64,000 nt of DNA from Agrobacterium tumefaciens (GTDB lineage: Bacteria; Pseudomonadota; Alphaproteobacteria; Rhizobiales; Rhizobiaceae). Where the stretch lies: positions 2,663,001-2,727,000 of the forward strand of contig NZ_CP039903.1 of NCBI RefSeq assembly GCF_005221385.1. Reading direction: 5' to 3'. A model generated the notes under the pieces. It was not told the DNA's origin. It ran no database searches and saw nothing but the letters and a program-made list of their open reading frames with translations. A program made the position numbers and the translations under genes. Positions 8,720-19,899 of the stretch are shown one piece after another (position 1 is the stretch's first letter; each line of letters starts with the position of its first letter).

Positions 8720-10048
8720 TTACTGCTTGTTGACCACAGCCTTGTCCGGGTTCGGCGGGAAAGACGGATCAGTTTTGCCACCGCGCAGCAGATCCAGCGC
8801 ATAGTTAAGCTGGATATCGTCCTTGGCTTCCGGCGGAACATAGGCGGAGGAACCCGAACCTTCGTCGGTTTCACTCTGGCCCTTGATGTGGCCGGAAAGA
8901 CCGGATTCACCTTCGGTGGTCACCTTGCCTTGCAGTTCCGGCGGCAATGGCTGCTCCACCTTGATGTCAGGCTCGATGCCCGTACCCTGGATGGATTTGC
9001 CCGACGGCGTGTAATAAAGCGCCGTGGTCAGGCGCAGCGCACCCGCCTCGCCGAGCGGAATGATCGTCTGAACCGACCCCTTGCCGAAGGAGCGCGTGCC
9101 GACCACGGTCGCACGGCGCAGATCCTGCAACGCGCCGGCAACGATTTCAGAAGCCGAAGCCGAGCCGCCATTGACGAGCACGATCACCGGCTTGCCATCG
9201 GTCAGATCGCCGGCCGTCGCGTTGAAGCGGCGGGTCTCATCCGGGTTACGGCCGCGGGTCGAAACGACTTCGCCACGCTCAAGGAAAGCATCGGAGACAT
9301 TGATCGCCTGATCGAGCAGACCGCCCGGATTAAGGCGCAGGTCTAGCACGTAACCCTTCAGCTTGTCAGCAGGCACATCCGCCTTGATCTTCTTGATCGC
9401 CTTTTCGAGATCGTCATAGGTCTTTTCGGTAAAGGAGATGACACGCAGATAACCGACATTGTCGCCCTCGACGCGAGACTTCACCGCACGAACGGCAATC
9501 ACATCACGTACAACGGTGATTTCAAGCGGCTTGTCCGCGCCCTGGCGGATGACCGTCAGCTTGATCGGCGTCTTGACCGCACCACGCATCTTTTCAACAG
9601 CCTGCTCCAGCTTGAGGCCGCGAACCGGTGTACCGTCAATTTCCGAAATGAAGTCGCCAGCAAGAATACCCGCGCGGGAAGCCGGCGTATCATCCATCGG
9701 CGAGATGACTTTGACCAGTTCGTTTTCCATGGTCACTTCGATGCCGAGACCGCCGAACTCACCCTTGGTCTGGGTGCGCATGTCGGTGGCATCCTTGGCA
9801 TTCATGAAGCTGGAATGCGGATCGAGCGAGCTGAGCATGCCATTAATGGCATTTTCCACCAGCTTCTCGTCATCCGGCGGCGTCACATATTGCGCGCGCA
9901 CGCGCTCGAACACGTCGCCGAATATCGACAACTCCTTGTAGGTCGAAGGCCCGGCCGCCTGTGCCGGCATGCTCGCCGAATAAATCACGCTCATCGCCGT
10001 GGCGCCCATAAGCCCACCGATAAGGAGAAGCGAAACCTTACGAATCAT
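8720..10048 (-). CDS. ctpA: Carboxy-terminal processing protease (S41)
   Basis: A 442-residue exported serine protease of the Tsp/CtpA family. Residues 1-32 form a signal peptide or anchor ending in AQA. A PDZ domain follows (about residues 85-165, with GIEV and GDFISEIDG). The S41 core carries the catalytic Ser in GSASASE near residue 300 and the Lys in FGKGSVQ about 25 residues later. The ATG at 10048 is preceded by GGAAGGG and overlaps the end of the EnvC-like gene by 11 bp, so the two are probably co-transcribed. CtpA proteins process periplasmic proteins and affect the cell wall. Confidence 0.94.
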   Translation of the reverse strand: MIRKVSLLLIGGLMGATAMSVIYSASMPAQAAGPSTYKELSIFGDVFERVRAQYVTPPDDEKLVENAINGMLSSLDPHSSFMNAKDATDMRTQTKGEFGGLGIEVTMENELVKVISPMDDTPASRAGILAGDFISEIDGTPVRGLKLEQAVEKMRGAVKTPIKLTVIRQGADKPLEITVVRDVIAVRAVKSRVEGDNVGYLRVISFTEKTYDDLEKAIKKIKADVPADKLKGYVLDLRLNPGGLLDQAINVSDAFLERGEVVSTRGRNPDETRRFNATAGDLTDGKPVIVLVNGGSASASEIVAGALQDLRRATVVGTRSFGKGSVQTIIPLGEAGALRLTTALYYTPSGKSIQGTGIEPDIKVEQPLPPELQGKVTTEGESGLSGHIKGQSETDEGSGSSAYVPPEAKDDIQLNYALDLLRGGKTDPSFPPNPDKAVVNKQ

Positions 10049-11435
10049 TGTGCGCCCTTCCGGTATTTTTTGCGGTCCACCAAGGTTGGGAATCAACCGG
10101 CACACCATCTTTCCTGAACTCAATGTAAAGCGTTGGCCTGTCGGTTTCCAGCGCCAATGCTGCTGCACTCGCTACTCTTTTTGCACCCATGGAGGCGATG
10201 GGCTCTCCGGAGAACACGAACATTCCCTGCCGTGTCCTCACATTGTCCATGCCCGTCATCACCACATGATATCCATCACCCGTGTTGAGGATGATCATCC
10301 GGCCGTAACTGCGAAAATCTCCGGCAAACACCACAAAGCCGTCTGCAGGCGCCGTCACGATGGCCTCGGGTCCGCTCGCAACGACAATTCCCTTGGAAAA
10401 ATGGCCAGTACCGTCAGCATCACCAAAGCGCCTGAGCACCTCGCCCGCAACCGGAACCTCCAGTTTTCCCTTCAAACTCGCGAAGGGATATGCGGGCGCA
10501 ATGCGGTTTTTATCAGGCATTCCAGCCGCTGCCGCAGCGCGTTCCTTTTCACGTTCCGCTTCCGAAAGACGGGCCACGCGCTGCTCTTCCGCCCGCGCCT
10601 TTTCCATGGCTTCCCGCACCGACGTAATCTCGCCTTCAAGCGAACTGACCAGACCTTCAAGACTGGTCGCTTTGCTCGCCAGTTCCTCGGATCGTTTGCG
10701 TTCAGCCTCAAGCTCCGACGCCGTCTGGGTATTCTTACGGTCGTTTTCGGCAATCAACAGGTCGAGGCGTTTTTCCTCTTCCAGACTTGCCGTCATCATA
10801 CCCGTAAGATCGTCCTTTTCGCGAGCGATTGCCTGCCTGAGATCGGTCAATTCTTTGAGAGCGGAAATCAGCTTGTCGGTTTCACCACGAATGCCCGGAA
10901 CGACCGCACCAAGAAGAATAGCACTACGCACGGAAGCAAGTGCATCCTCCGGCGAAACGAGAAGGGCAGGTGGCGGATTTCTGCCCATGCGCTGCAATGC
11001 GGCCAGAACTTCCGCCAGCACACCCCGCCTTTCACGTAACGACGCTTTGACACCGTCTTCGCGAACGGACAGCTTGGCGAGGCGATCCTCACCGTCGCTG
11101 ATCTTGGTTTCCAGTGCCTTGCGCCGCGCAGCAGACGCGATCAGCTCTTCCCGGATGCGGGCGCTGTCCTGATTGAGGGAAGCAATGCTTTCCTCAAGAT
11201 TGCGGGTCTTGTCTTCCGAAAGGCCGATACTGTCGACCAGTTCCTCCAGATCCTGCCGGTTCTGATCACGGCGCTTCTCCAGCGTCTGCAACGCGTCCGG
11301 CGATGAATCGCCGTTCTCGGCCGGAGCCGCGCCCGCATCGTCCCGCGAATAGGCTGGACCGGCCCCCATGACGAAAGCAGCAATAACCGCGCCCGCAAGG
11401 GCAGCGCGCTGTTTTCGTTGAGACCTCTTGTCCAT
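10038..11435 (-). CDS. EnvC-like murein hydrolase activator (degenerate LytM)
   Basis: A 465-residue periplasmic protein: signal peptide (residues 1-30, ending AYS), a long charged coiled coil (about 45-330) and a C-terminal M23/LytM domain. The LytM domain looks catalytically dead: the region expected to carry HxxxD reads HFSKGIVVASG and the expected HxH is replaced by YHVVMTGMD. That is the state seen in EnvC, which activates amidases instead of cutting peptidoglycan. The ATG at 11435 is chosen because it immediately precedes a signal peptide; the frame is open to 11597. It overlaps ctpA by 11 bp. Confidence 0.85.
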   Translation of the reverse strand: MDKRSQRKQRAALAGAVIAAFVMGAGPAYSRDDAGAAPAENGDSSPDALQTLEKRRDQNRQDLEELVDSIGLSEDKTRNLEESIASLNQDSARIREELIASAARRKALETKISDGEDRLAKLSVREDGVKASLRERRGVLAEVLAALQRMGRNPPPALLVSPEDALASVRSAILLGAVVPGIRGETDKLISALKELTDLRQAIAREKDDLTGMMTASLEEEKRLDLLIAENDRKNTQTASELEAERKRSEELASKATSLEGLVSSLEGEITSVREAMEKARAEEQRVARLSEAEREKERAAAAAGMPDKNRIAPAYPFASLKGKLEVPVAGEVLRRFGDADGTGHFSKGIVVASGPEAIVTAPADGFVVFAGDFRSYGRMIILNTGDGYHVVMTGMDNVRTRQGMFVFSGEPIASMGAKRVASAAALALETDRPTLYIEFRKDGVPVDSQPWWTAKNTGRAHNDS

Positions 11436-11593
11436 TTGAACTTTCTTTGATGCCGAAGCAGAAGCGCCGATATTAGGGATTTTGCTGCGATCTTCCAAGA
11501 GGCTTGAAAGAGGGCAACGGCAAAGCCATCTGCGCCTTTTCGTGTCGCGGAGCTTCATGTTAAAATTGAGACGATTTTTACACCAAAACCCGC

Positions 11594-12076
11594 TCAAACC
11601 CGATGATACGGGTGACCGGAAAGGATTGTGACGGCGCGGTAAAGCTGTTCGGCGATCAGAATACGAACGATCTGGTGCGGCCAGGTGAGCTTTCCCAGAT
11701 TGAGAACGGCCGCCGCCCTGTCGTAAAGCGCGGGGTCGAGACCGTCAGCCCCGCCAATGGCAATGATGAGTTCGCGCTTGCCGCTATCGCGCAGGTCGCC
11801 AAAAAACGTGGCAAAAGCCGGACTATCCAGCGCCTTGCCGCGCTCGTCGAGAAGCACCAGCACTGAACCGTCGGCCAGATGTTTTTCGAGCATCGCCGCT
11901 TCTTCGCGCTTGCGCGTCTCCGCATTCGACGCCCGGCTTTCCGCAACCTCGATCACCCGCGAAAACTCCAGCCCGATTGCCGGGCCGGTCTTCGCGAGAC
12001 GTTCGATATAACGGGTCGCAAGATCCTTTTCAGGGCCGGTTTTAAGCCGTCCCACCGCAAAAATCGAAATCCGCAT
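11594..12076 (-). CDS. rlmH: 23S rRNA (pseudouridine1915-N3)-methyltransferase RlmH
   Basis: A 160-residue SPOUT-class methyltransferase that methylates pseudouridine 1915 in helix 69 of 23S rRNA. The SAM-binding trefoil knot is recognisable from IIAIGGADGL (about residues 104-113), HQIVRILIAEQLYRA and the invariant C-terminus HPYHRV. Length and both termini match the family. It lies between rsfS and the envC-like gene on the same strand, a common alphaproteobacterial order, with a 157-bp hairpin-containing spacer upstream. Confidence 0.95.
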   Translation of the reverse strand: MRISIFAVGRLKTGPEKDLATRYIERLAKTGPAIGLEFSRVIEVAESRASNAETRKREEAAMLEKHLADGSVLVLLDERGKALDSPAFATFFGDLRDSGKRELIIAIGGADGLDPALYDRAAAVLNLGKLTWPHQIVRILIAEQLYRAVTILSGHPYHRV

Positions 12077-12143
12077 CGCAAACCTGTGACTGTCGTGACA
12101 AACAGGGTCACGCTCTTAACAGCATAGAATGCGGATTCCTATG

Positions 12144-12201
12144 CGGCCGGTTCGATTTCCGGCCAGAGACATCGTGCCGAAGGCAAAGATGACCTTCGGC
12201 A
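12144..12201. repeat. Two adjacent hairpins in rsfS-rlmH spacer
   Basis: GGCCGG...CCGGCC (about 12144-12163) and TGCCGAAGG...CCTTCGGCA (12175-12201) form neighbouring stem-loops in the spacer downstream of rsfS. Neither has a T-run on the minus strand, so they could be transcript-processing or Rho-related structures; the role is not known. Confidence 0.4.
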
Positions 12202-12233
12202 AACACGATGCACTCGATCAAAGGCTCACCGCA

Positions 12234-12707
12234 TCAATGCAGCGTTTCTTCCGACATTTCCGGCGTCGCCCACATTTTTTCAATGTTGTAGAAGGCGCGG
12301 ATTTCCGGACGGAACACATGAACGATGACATCGCCGGCGTCGATCAGCACCCAGTCCCCGGTCTCCAGACCTTCGACGCGGGCGTTGCCGAACCCCTCAT
12401 CCTTCATATCCTTGAGAAGATGCTCGCAAATCGCCGAAACATGCCTGTTCGATCGCCCGGAGACTACGACCATGTAGTCCGCAAGCGCCGATTTTCCGGC
12501 AATGTTGAGAGATACGATATCTTCAGCCTTGGAGTCCTCGAGGCTTGCGAGGACGGTTTCGAGGGCATGATCGGCGGCATCGTCGCCACTGTCCTGGCCC
12601 TTCGGGATAGCAACAAATGCTTTTCCCTTGCTGTGTACTGTTGTCAGAGGTTTTCCCTTTCCAAGAATGACAAAACAGATACTGCGCGACGCGATTCTCT
12701 GCGTCAC
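12234..12707 (-). CDS. rsfS: Ribosome silencing factor RsfS
   Basis: A DUF143/Iojap family protein that binds ribosomal protein uL14 and blocks joining of the 50S and 30S subunits in starvation. The core from about HALETVLASLEDSKAEDI through SGRSNRHV, WVLIDAGDVIVHVF and FYNIEKMW is fully conserved. The start is uncertain: a GTG at 12707 gives 157 residues but lacks a Shine-Dalgarno sequence, whereas a CTG at 12647 is preceded by GGAAAGGG and gives the shorter N-terminus (TTVHSKGK) like rhizobial homologues. It lies 66 bp after nadD on the same strand. Confidence 0.9.
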   Translation of the reverse strand: MTQRIASRSICFVILGKGKPLTTVHSKGKAFVAIPKGQDSGDDAADHALETVLASLEDSKAEDIVSLNIAGKSALADYMVVVSGRSNRHVSAICEHLLKDMKDEGFGNARVEGLETGDWVLIDAGDVIVHVFRPEIRAFYNIEKMWATPEMSEETLH

Positions 12708-12773
12708 ACAATAAAGGTGGCATCAAAGCATTAACTTTTCAAGATATGGAGCCTTCAACGACCGCCGCATACA

Positions 12774-13358
12774 TCATTTGTGATTATTGCGCAGCGCCGT
12801 GGAACTGAGCGTCGAACGCGGACCATGGATGAAGACCCAGGCGGGAGCCCGTTTTTTCCACAAAACCCCCGCATCATCCTCGTCTATCCGCGCCTGGCTG
12901 AAAGCCTGCGCCATGGTGGAGGAGAGGTAAGACAGGGTGGAGCCGGGACGGTCGATCACGGCAATCGGAAAGGTTTCGGCAATCGTGCGCCACTTCTGCC
13001 AGCGATGAAAGCTTTTCAGATTGTCGGCGCCCATGATCCAGATGAAGCGAACATGCGGATTTTTCGCCTTCACCTTGGCAAGCGTATTGGCCGTATAGCT
13101 GATGCCCAGCGATTTTTCGAAAGCCGTCACCTTGATGCGCGGATCGCTCACGAGTTTTTCGCAGGCGGCGATACGGTCTTCAAGGGACGCCAGTTCGGAA
13201 CGGCTTTTCAGCGGATTGCCCGGCGTGACCATCCACCAGAGCTGGTCGAGACCGAGCCTGCGCAGCGCAATCTCGGCAACAAGCGCGTGGCCGGCATGCG
13301 GCGGATTAAAAGAGCCGCCGAACAGCCCGACGACCATGCCGCGCTCCGCATGCGGCAT
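12774..13358 (-). CDS. nadD: Nicotinate-nucleotide adenylyltransferase
   Basis: A roughly 190-residue nucleotidyltransferase that adenylates nicotinate mononucleotide in NAD synthesis. The signature GGSFNPPHAGH is at the N-terminus, MGADNLKSFHRW is mid-protein and the STLSSTALR motif (ISSTxxR type) is at the C-terminus. Three in-frame starts compete: TTG 13397, ATG 13358 and ATG 13337. The last has the best Shine-Dalgarno (GGAGCG), and 13358 is listed as a middle choice. It follows proA closely and belongs to the obgE-proB-proA-nadD-rsfS-rlmH run. Confidence 0.93.
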   Translation of the reverse strand: MPHAERGMVVGLFGGSFNPPHAGHALVAEIALRRLGLDQLWWMVTPGNPLKSRSELASLEDRIAACEKLVSDPRIKVTAFEKSLGISYTANTLAKVKAKNPHVRFIWIMGADNLKSFHRWQKWRTIAETFPIAVIDRPGSTLSYLSSTMAQAFSQARIDEDDAGVLWKKRAPAWVFIHGPRSTLSSTALRNNHK

Positions 13359-13400
13359 GGTGAGATAACGTCGGTCAAGGCGCTTCTCAGTCGGCAAATA

Positions 13401-14679
13401 TCAGGTCCGTGTCTGGCCGGTGCCATGCACACGGTATTTGAACGAAGTAAGCTGCTCGACGCCAACGGGGCCGCGCGCATGCATCTTGCCGGTGGCGATG
13501 CCGATTTCCGCACCCATGCCGAATTCGCCGCCATCGGCAAATTGCGTCGAAGCATTATGCAGCAGAATGGCCGAATCGAGCTCATTGAAGAAGCGTTCGA
13601 CCACTTGAGGGTCCTCAGCGATCACCGCTTCGGTATGGTTGGAGGAATAGGTGCCGATATGGTCGATCGCACCGGAAATGCCATCCACGACAGTAACCGA
13701 AATGATCGCATCGAGATATTCGGTGCGCCAGTCCTCTTCCGTCGCGGCCTTCAGGCCCTCAACCACATGACGAACCGCCTGCGAACCACGCACCTCGCAA
13801 CCGGCTGCGATCAAGTCATTCACGAGTGGCGCCAGATGTGTGGAAACAGCAGCGGCATCCACCAGCAGGGTTTCGGCCGCGCCGCAAATGCCGGTGCGGC
13901 GCATCTTGGCGTTGACGACGATGCGTTTCGCCATATCGAGATCGGCCGATGCATCGACATAGATGTGGCAAATGCCTTCCAGATGCGCAAAGACCGGCAC
14001 CCGCGCTTCCGACTGCACCCGGGCAACCAGGCTTTTGCCGCCACGCGGCACAATCACGTCAACGGTGCCGTTCAGTCCACCCAAAAGCGCGCCAACGGCG
14101 GCGCGGTCCGTCACCGGCACCAGCTGGATGGCATGTTCGGGCAGACCGGCAATCTTCAAACCTTCCACAAGGCAGGCATGGATAGCACGCGATGAATGTT
14201 GCGAATCCGATCCGCCGCGCAGGATGACGGCATTACCGGCCTTCAGGCAGAGCGCACCGGCATCCGCCGTCACATTCGGGCGGCTTTCGTAGATAACACC
14301 GATGACGCCGAGCGGCGTACGCACGCGCTCGATCTTCAGCCCATTGGGACGATCCCAGGCAGCGATGACCTCGCCAACCGGATCGGCCAGCGCAGCAACG
14401 GAGCGGATGCCTTCGGCAATACCGGCAATCCGCACCTCGTTGAGGGTAAGCCTGTCCACGAAGGAAGCGGCAAGCCCGGCAGTGTCCGCAGCCGCCAGAT
14501 CTTTCTTATTGGCGGCAAGGATCACATCCCTCGACGCCTCGATGGCGGATGCCATGGCAAGAAGCGCACGGTTTTTCTGGTCCGTCCCTGCAATGGACAA
14601 CGGTCGCGAAGCAGCTTTTGCCTGAGCGCCGATGGTCATCATCAGCGCGTCAATATCATGGCTCTGCTTCACGGCCTGT

Positions 14680-14687
<8 letters not shown>
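13401..14687 (-). CDS. proA: Gamma-glutamyl phosphate reductase
   Basis: A 428-residue NADPH-dependent aldehyde dehydrogenase-fold enzyme that converts gamma-glutamyl phosphate to glutamate semialdehyde, the second step of proline synthesis. Conserved elements include [22 protein letters not shown] and the catalytic Cys in [11 protein letters not shown]. The ATG at 14687 overlaps the end of proB by 8 bp and is preceded by GGATGAGG; an ATG at 14696 is possible. Position directly after proB confirms the function. Confidence 0.95.
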
Positions 14688-16925
<2,238 letters not shown>

Positions 16926-17042
16926 CTATCGGTTTGCGGACGCAACAATCATGGCGTTGCGTCAAACAAAAATATCGTCGTTTCGAATACAAGCGCTTCG
17001 TCACGAGGTCAAAGACTATCGTGCGGGAAGCCCCTGCGTGAG

Positions 17043-17123
17043 ACAAGGCCGGTTTGGGGCAAACCGGTCTTGTTCAAAGCATCGGGCCGAAAAGTGTATA
17101 GCGGTTTTCGGAAAACCCGATGC
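17043..17123. repeat. Tandem palindromes, RIME/REP-like element
   Basis: Two hairpins lie side by side in the 220-bp spacer before obgE. The first (17043-17073) pairs ACAAG-CCGGTTT with AAACCGG-CTTGT. The second (17079-17123) pairs GCATCGGG with CCCGATGC and, inside it, CCGAAAA with TTTTCGG. The second resembles dispersed palindromic repeats common in Rhizobiaceae genomes; I base this on recollection of the motif, and copy number cannot be judged from one window. Confidence 0.55.
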
Positions 17124-17133
17124 TCCTTAAGTG

Positions 17134-17724
17134 TCAGCGGTGCGGCCGGATGAAATCCTCAGCCGTGATCATCGTATCGATATGCGCCACCATGGCGGCG
17201 CGTGCCGTGGCGTAGATCTGGTGGCAGCCGGTCACCCGGAAGCCGAGTTTTTCCTGGACACGCAGCGAAGCGGGATTATCCGCAAACACGCCGGAATGAA
17301 GGATCACCCCCGGCATACGGCGGAAAAACCGCTCGACCACGGCGGCCACCGCCTCGGTCATGTAACCCTTGCCCCAGTAGAAACGGTTGAGCCAGTAGCC
17401 GAGATGCCACTCGCCGTGCCGCAACTCCACCGAGACCACACCGATCAGGGTATCGTCGCCACTGGTGATGGCGAAATCCCAGTCGGGCAGCGTGCCGGAG
17501 GTACGCAGCACCAACCATTCCAGCGCATCCTGCTTATGGTAGGGCGCAGGAACGCGGGCCAGCATCTTCGTCACGGCGAAATCGCCAAGCGATTCCGCAA
17601 TGCTGCCAGCATCGGAAAGCCGCTGCGGCCGCAACACCAGACGCCGCGTCTCGATGACGGGGCAGGGGCCGGGCGGCGCTGCGGCGGTGGTGGCCCGGCG
17701 GCGGGTCAGTTCGAGCGCACTCAT
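17134..17724 (-). CDS. GNAT family N-acetyltransferase (RimJ-like)
   Basis: A 196-residue acetyltransferase of the RimJ/RimL-like type. The pattern ETRRLVLRP near residue 25, WHLGYWLNRFYWGKGYMTEAV (acetyl-CoA-binding region) and NPASLRVQEKLGFR are diagnostic of the fold. The substrate cannot be told; RimJ-type relatives acetylate protein N-termini. The ATG at 17724 overlaps the TGA of the upstream paralogue (ATGA), so the two are coupled. The open frame continues upstream to 17892 but only through the paralogue's coding region. Confidence 0.85.
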   Translation of the reverse strand: MSALELTRRRATTAAAPPGPCPVIETRRLVLRPQRLSDAGSIAESLGDFAVTKMLARVPAPYHKQDALEWLVLRTSGTLPDWDFAITSGDDTLIGVVSVELRHGEWHLGYWLNRFYWGKGYMTEAVAAVVERFFRRMPGVILHSGVFADNPASLRVQEKLGFRVTGCHQIYATARAAMVAHIDTMITAEDFIRPHR

Positions 17725-18353
17725 CCCATGTCCCCCCAGCTCTTCAGCGAAACCCAGGTCTTGCGGTCCAGCCTGTACCATTCGACCGGCACCATGCCAC
17801 CGAGCGCCAGCGAGCCGACCATGCCGGACCCCTGGAACTGGAAACCGCACTTCTGGATGACGCGGCGCGAAGCGATGTTGGTGACCCGGCAACGGGCATC
17901 GATCTGGTCGATTTCACGCGTGCGGAAGGCCATGTCGATCAGCGCATGCGCTGCTTCCGTCATGTAACCCCGGTTCCAGTAGGGTTCCCCCAGCCAGTAA
18001 CCGATTTCCAGCGTCTTTTCATCTTCCTGGGGTTCCAGCGCGCAGCAGCCCAGAAACTCGCCATTGTCCATGCGGGTAATCGCATAGACGCACTTGCCAA
18101 TCTCGCCAGCTTTGGAGCGTCGCACAAAATCCGCGGCGTCTTTGGCCGTGTAAGGGTGCGGCATACGCGACACCATGGTCGCGATATTGGCATTGTTGGC
18201 AAGATGGGCAAGGGCGTCGATGTCTTCTTCGTGAGGCTTGCGTAAAACCAGCCTCTGCGACAGTAAAACGGGGCAATCGCTCCTCGACCGATCGGGCCTC
18301 GGCCGTTCCTCGGGTGACCGTGATTGGTCATCCCTTAACAATTCAGCTTGCAT
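17721..18353 (-). CDS. GNAT family N-acetyltransferase (RimJ-like)
   Basis: A 210-residue paralogue of the next gene, with the same order of motifs: SQRLVLRKP near residue 32, LEIGYWLGEPYWNRGYMTEA and NIASRRVIQKCGFQ. The start ATG at 18353 is preceded by GGAGGGAC. The two paralogues overlap by 4 bp and probably arose by tandem duplication with divergence. A terminator separates this gene from rpmA upstream on the same strand, so it likely has its own promoter, or is reached by read-through. Confidence 0.85.
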   Translation of the reverse strand: MQAELLRDDQSRSPEERPRPDRSRSDCPVLLSQRLVLRKPHEEDIDALAHLANNANIATMVSRMPHPYTAKDAADFVRRSKAGEIGKCVYAITRMDNGEFLGCCALEPQEDEKTLEIGYWLGEPYWNRGYMTEAAHALIDMAFRTREIDQIDARCRVTNIASRRVIQKCGFQFQGSGMVGSLALGGMVPVEWYRLDRKTWVSLKSWGDMG

Positions 18354-18375
18354 GGTTCAGTCCCTCCATGAGGTT

Positions 18376-18420
18376 AAAGAAAAAGGGGAGTTGGGTGGTG
18401 CCCCATCTCCCCTGTTTTCT
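18376..18420. terminator. Terminator after rplU-rpmA
   Basis: AGGGGAG-(T)TGGG pairs with CCCCAT-CTCCCCT in a long stem with T-rich runs on both sides (TTTTTCTTT reading on the minus strand, GTTTTCTT on the plus strand). It ends the minus-strand rplU-rpmA transcript. Confidence 0.75.
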
Positions 18421-18484
18421 TGACTGAACCTGATACGTCTCAGCCGGGTCGATGGGACACCGGCTGCATATGACGCTTACCGGC

Positions 18485-18754
18485 TTATTCTGCGGCTTCC
18501 GCTTTCGGAGCCACGGATACGAACACGCGGCCGTTGGCCTTCGTGCGGAAGTTTACATTGCCTGCGGTCAGCGCAAAAATCGTGTGGTCCTTGCCGATGC
18601 CGACGTTGGCGCCCGGATGCCACTGCGTGCCGCGCTGGCGCAGAATAATGTTGCCTGGAATGACGGCTTCGCCGCCGAACTTCTTCACGCCAAGGCGCTT
18701 GGATTCGGAATCGCGACCGTTACGCGAGGAACCGCCAGCTTTTTTGTGTGCCAT
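18485..18754 (-). CDS. rpmA: 50S ribosomal protein bL27
   Basis: An 89-residue bL27 beginning [20 protein letters not shown], the invariant N-terminus that reaches the peptidyl-transferase centre, followed by LGVKKFGGE and ILRQRGT. It is 40 bp downstream of rplU, the usual bacterial pair, and ends before a strong terminator. The protein keeps a complete N-terminus without the processed leader found in Firmicutes. Confidence 0.98.
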
Positions 18755-18794
18755 TGGAGTTCTCCTTTAAACCTTGTTTCCCGTGTCGCGCCGA

Positions 18795-19109
18795 TCAGGC
18801 AGCAACGATGTCCGTGATGCGGACGACAGTGTGATGCTGACGATGGCCGCGCGAACGCTTGGAGTTCTGACGACGACGCTTCTTGAAGGCGATGACCTTC
18901 TTGCCGCGATTGTGCTCGACAACTTCAGCCTTGACGATGGCGCCCTTGACAAAGGGTGCACCGAACTTGGCGTCGGCGCCTTCGCCAACAACGAGAACTT
19001 CGGTGAATTCTACAGTTGCGCCTGCCTCTGCTTCCAGCTTTTCGATGGTCAGCACGGCGTCGGCTGCTACGCGGTACTGCTTACCGCCGGTCTTGATGAC
19101 TGCGAACAT
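18795..19109 (-). CDS. rplU: 50S ribosomal protein bL21
   Basis: A 104-residue bL21. The N-terminus [14 protein letters not shown] and the basic C-terminal segment [22 protein letters not shown] are characteristic. It assembles into the 50S subunit in contact with 23S rRNA. It heads the rplU-rpmA operon; a TTGACA-N17-TAATCG promoter candidate lies about 180 bp upstream on the same strand, leaving a long untranslated leader. Confidence 0.98.
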   Translation of the reverse strand: MFAVIKTGGKQYRVAADAVLTIEKLEAEAGATVEFTEVLVVGEGADAKFGAPFVKGAIVKAEVVEHNRGKKVIAFKKRRRQNSKRSRGHRQHHTVVRITDIVAA

Positions 19110-19288
19110 TTGTTATCCTTTCATGTTCGTTCCGGCTCTGCCCGCCAAAGCAAGCTGGCCGTCTTTTTATCAGTCGGAATTTGGTAGAAACCCGTCGGGA
19201 CAGGCTGTCCCTTTGAATGTCTGCCGGTGAAGCCGCCTTTTTAAGGACGGAATAAACGGAAGGCGCACTACGCCATCAATTTGGGTGC

Positions 19289-19317
19289 CGATTACGCGAG
19301 CCGCCGGTTTATGTCAA
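19289..19317 (-). promoter_or_regulatory. Candidate promoter of rplU-rpmA
   Basis: On the minus strand TTGACA (19312-19317) and TAATCG (19289-19294) are separated by 17 bases. The rest of the 332-bp spacer between rplU and the minizincin gene (19110-19441) shows no gene; it would hold the rplU leader and the promoter of the divergent gene. Confidence 0.45.
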
Positions 19318-19441
19318 GATGACGACGGCTTGAAAAGTAACTGTAACGCCAAGAATTTCATGCTTTTTCGGCGGGTGAAGCAGTCAGGTCTCGAAATTTG
19401 CGCAGCAAGTGTTTATATGGGCCTACCAACAAGGAGCAGAA

Positions 19442-19882
19442 ATGGCCCGCATAGACCAGACCGACGATTGGCGGGACCGCCATGCGCCGACAATTTCCGC
19501 CTTCGAGTCGCTTGCGATCGAGGCATATGGCCACCTGCCAGAAGAATTCCGCGCACTGACGAAGGATCTCATCATCGAGATCGCGGATTTTCCGACCGAC
19601 GAAGTCTTCGAGGACATGGCGCTCGAAACGCCCTTCGATCTTCTCGGACTATTCGAGGGTCGTGGCATCTCCGAACGTTTCACCATGGAAACGGGCGAGA
19701 TGGTGAATCGCATCACGCTCTATCGCCGCCCCATTCTCGACTATTGGGCCGAGAATGAGGAAACGCTTGGCGACATCATCACCCATGTCCTCATCCATGA
19801 AATCGGCCATCATTTCGGCCTGTCGGATGATGACATGGAGCGGATCGAGGAAAGCGCCGACGAGGCCGCTGCGGAGCGATAG
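19442..19882 (+). CDS. Metallopeptidase family protein (minizincin, DUF1025)
   Basis: A 146-residue single-domain protein with the zinc motif HEIGHHFGLSDDDM (HExxHxxGxxD) near residue 122, the signature of the minizincin family (PF06262 type). Proteolysis has not been shown for most members and the substrate is unknown. The ATG at 19442 follows AAGGAGCAG. It is divergent from rplU and converges on the DUF1737 gene with a 17-bp spacer. Confidence 0.85.
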   Translation: MARIDQTDDWRDRHAPTISAFESLAIEAYGHLPEEFRALTKDLIIEIADFPTDEVFEDMALETPFDLLGLFEGRGISERFTMETGEMVNRITLYRRPILDYWAENEETLGDIITHVLIHEIGHHFGLSDDDMERIEESADEAAAER

Positions 19883-19899
19883 CCCCGCCGCGGCGCGTC

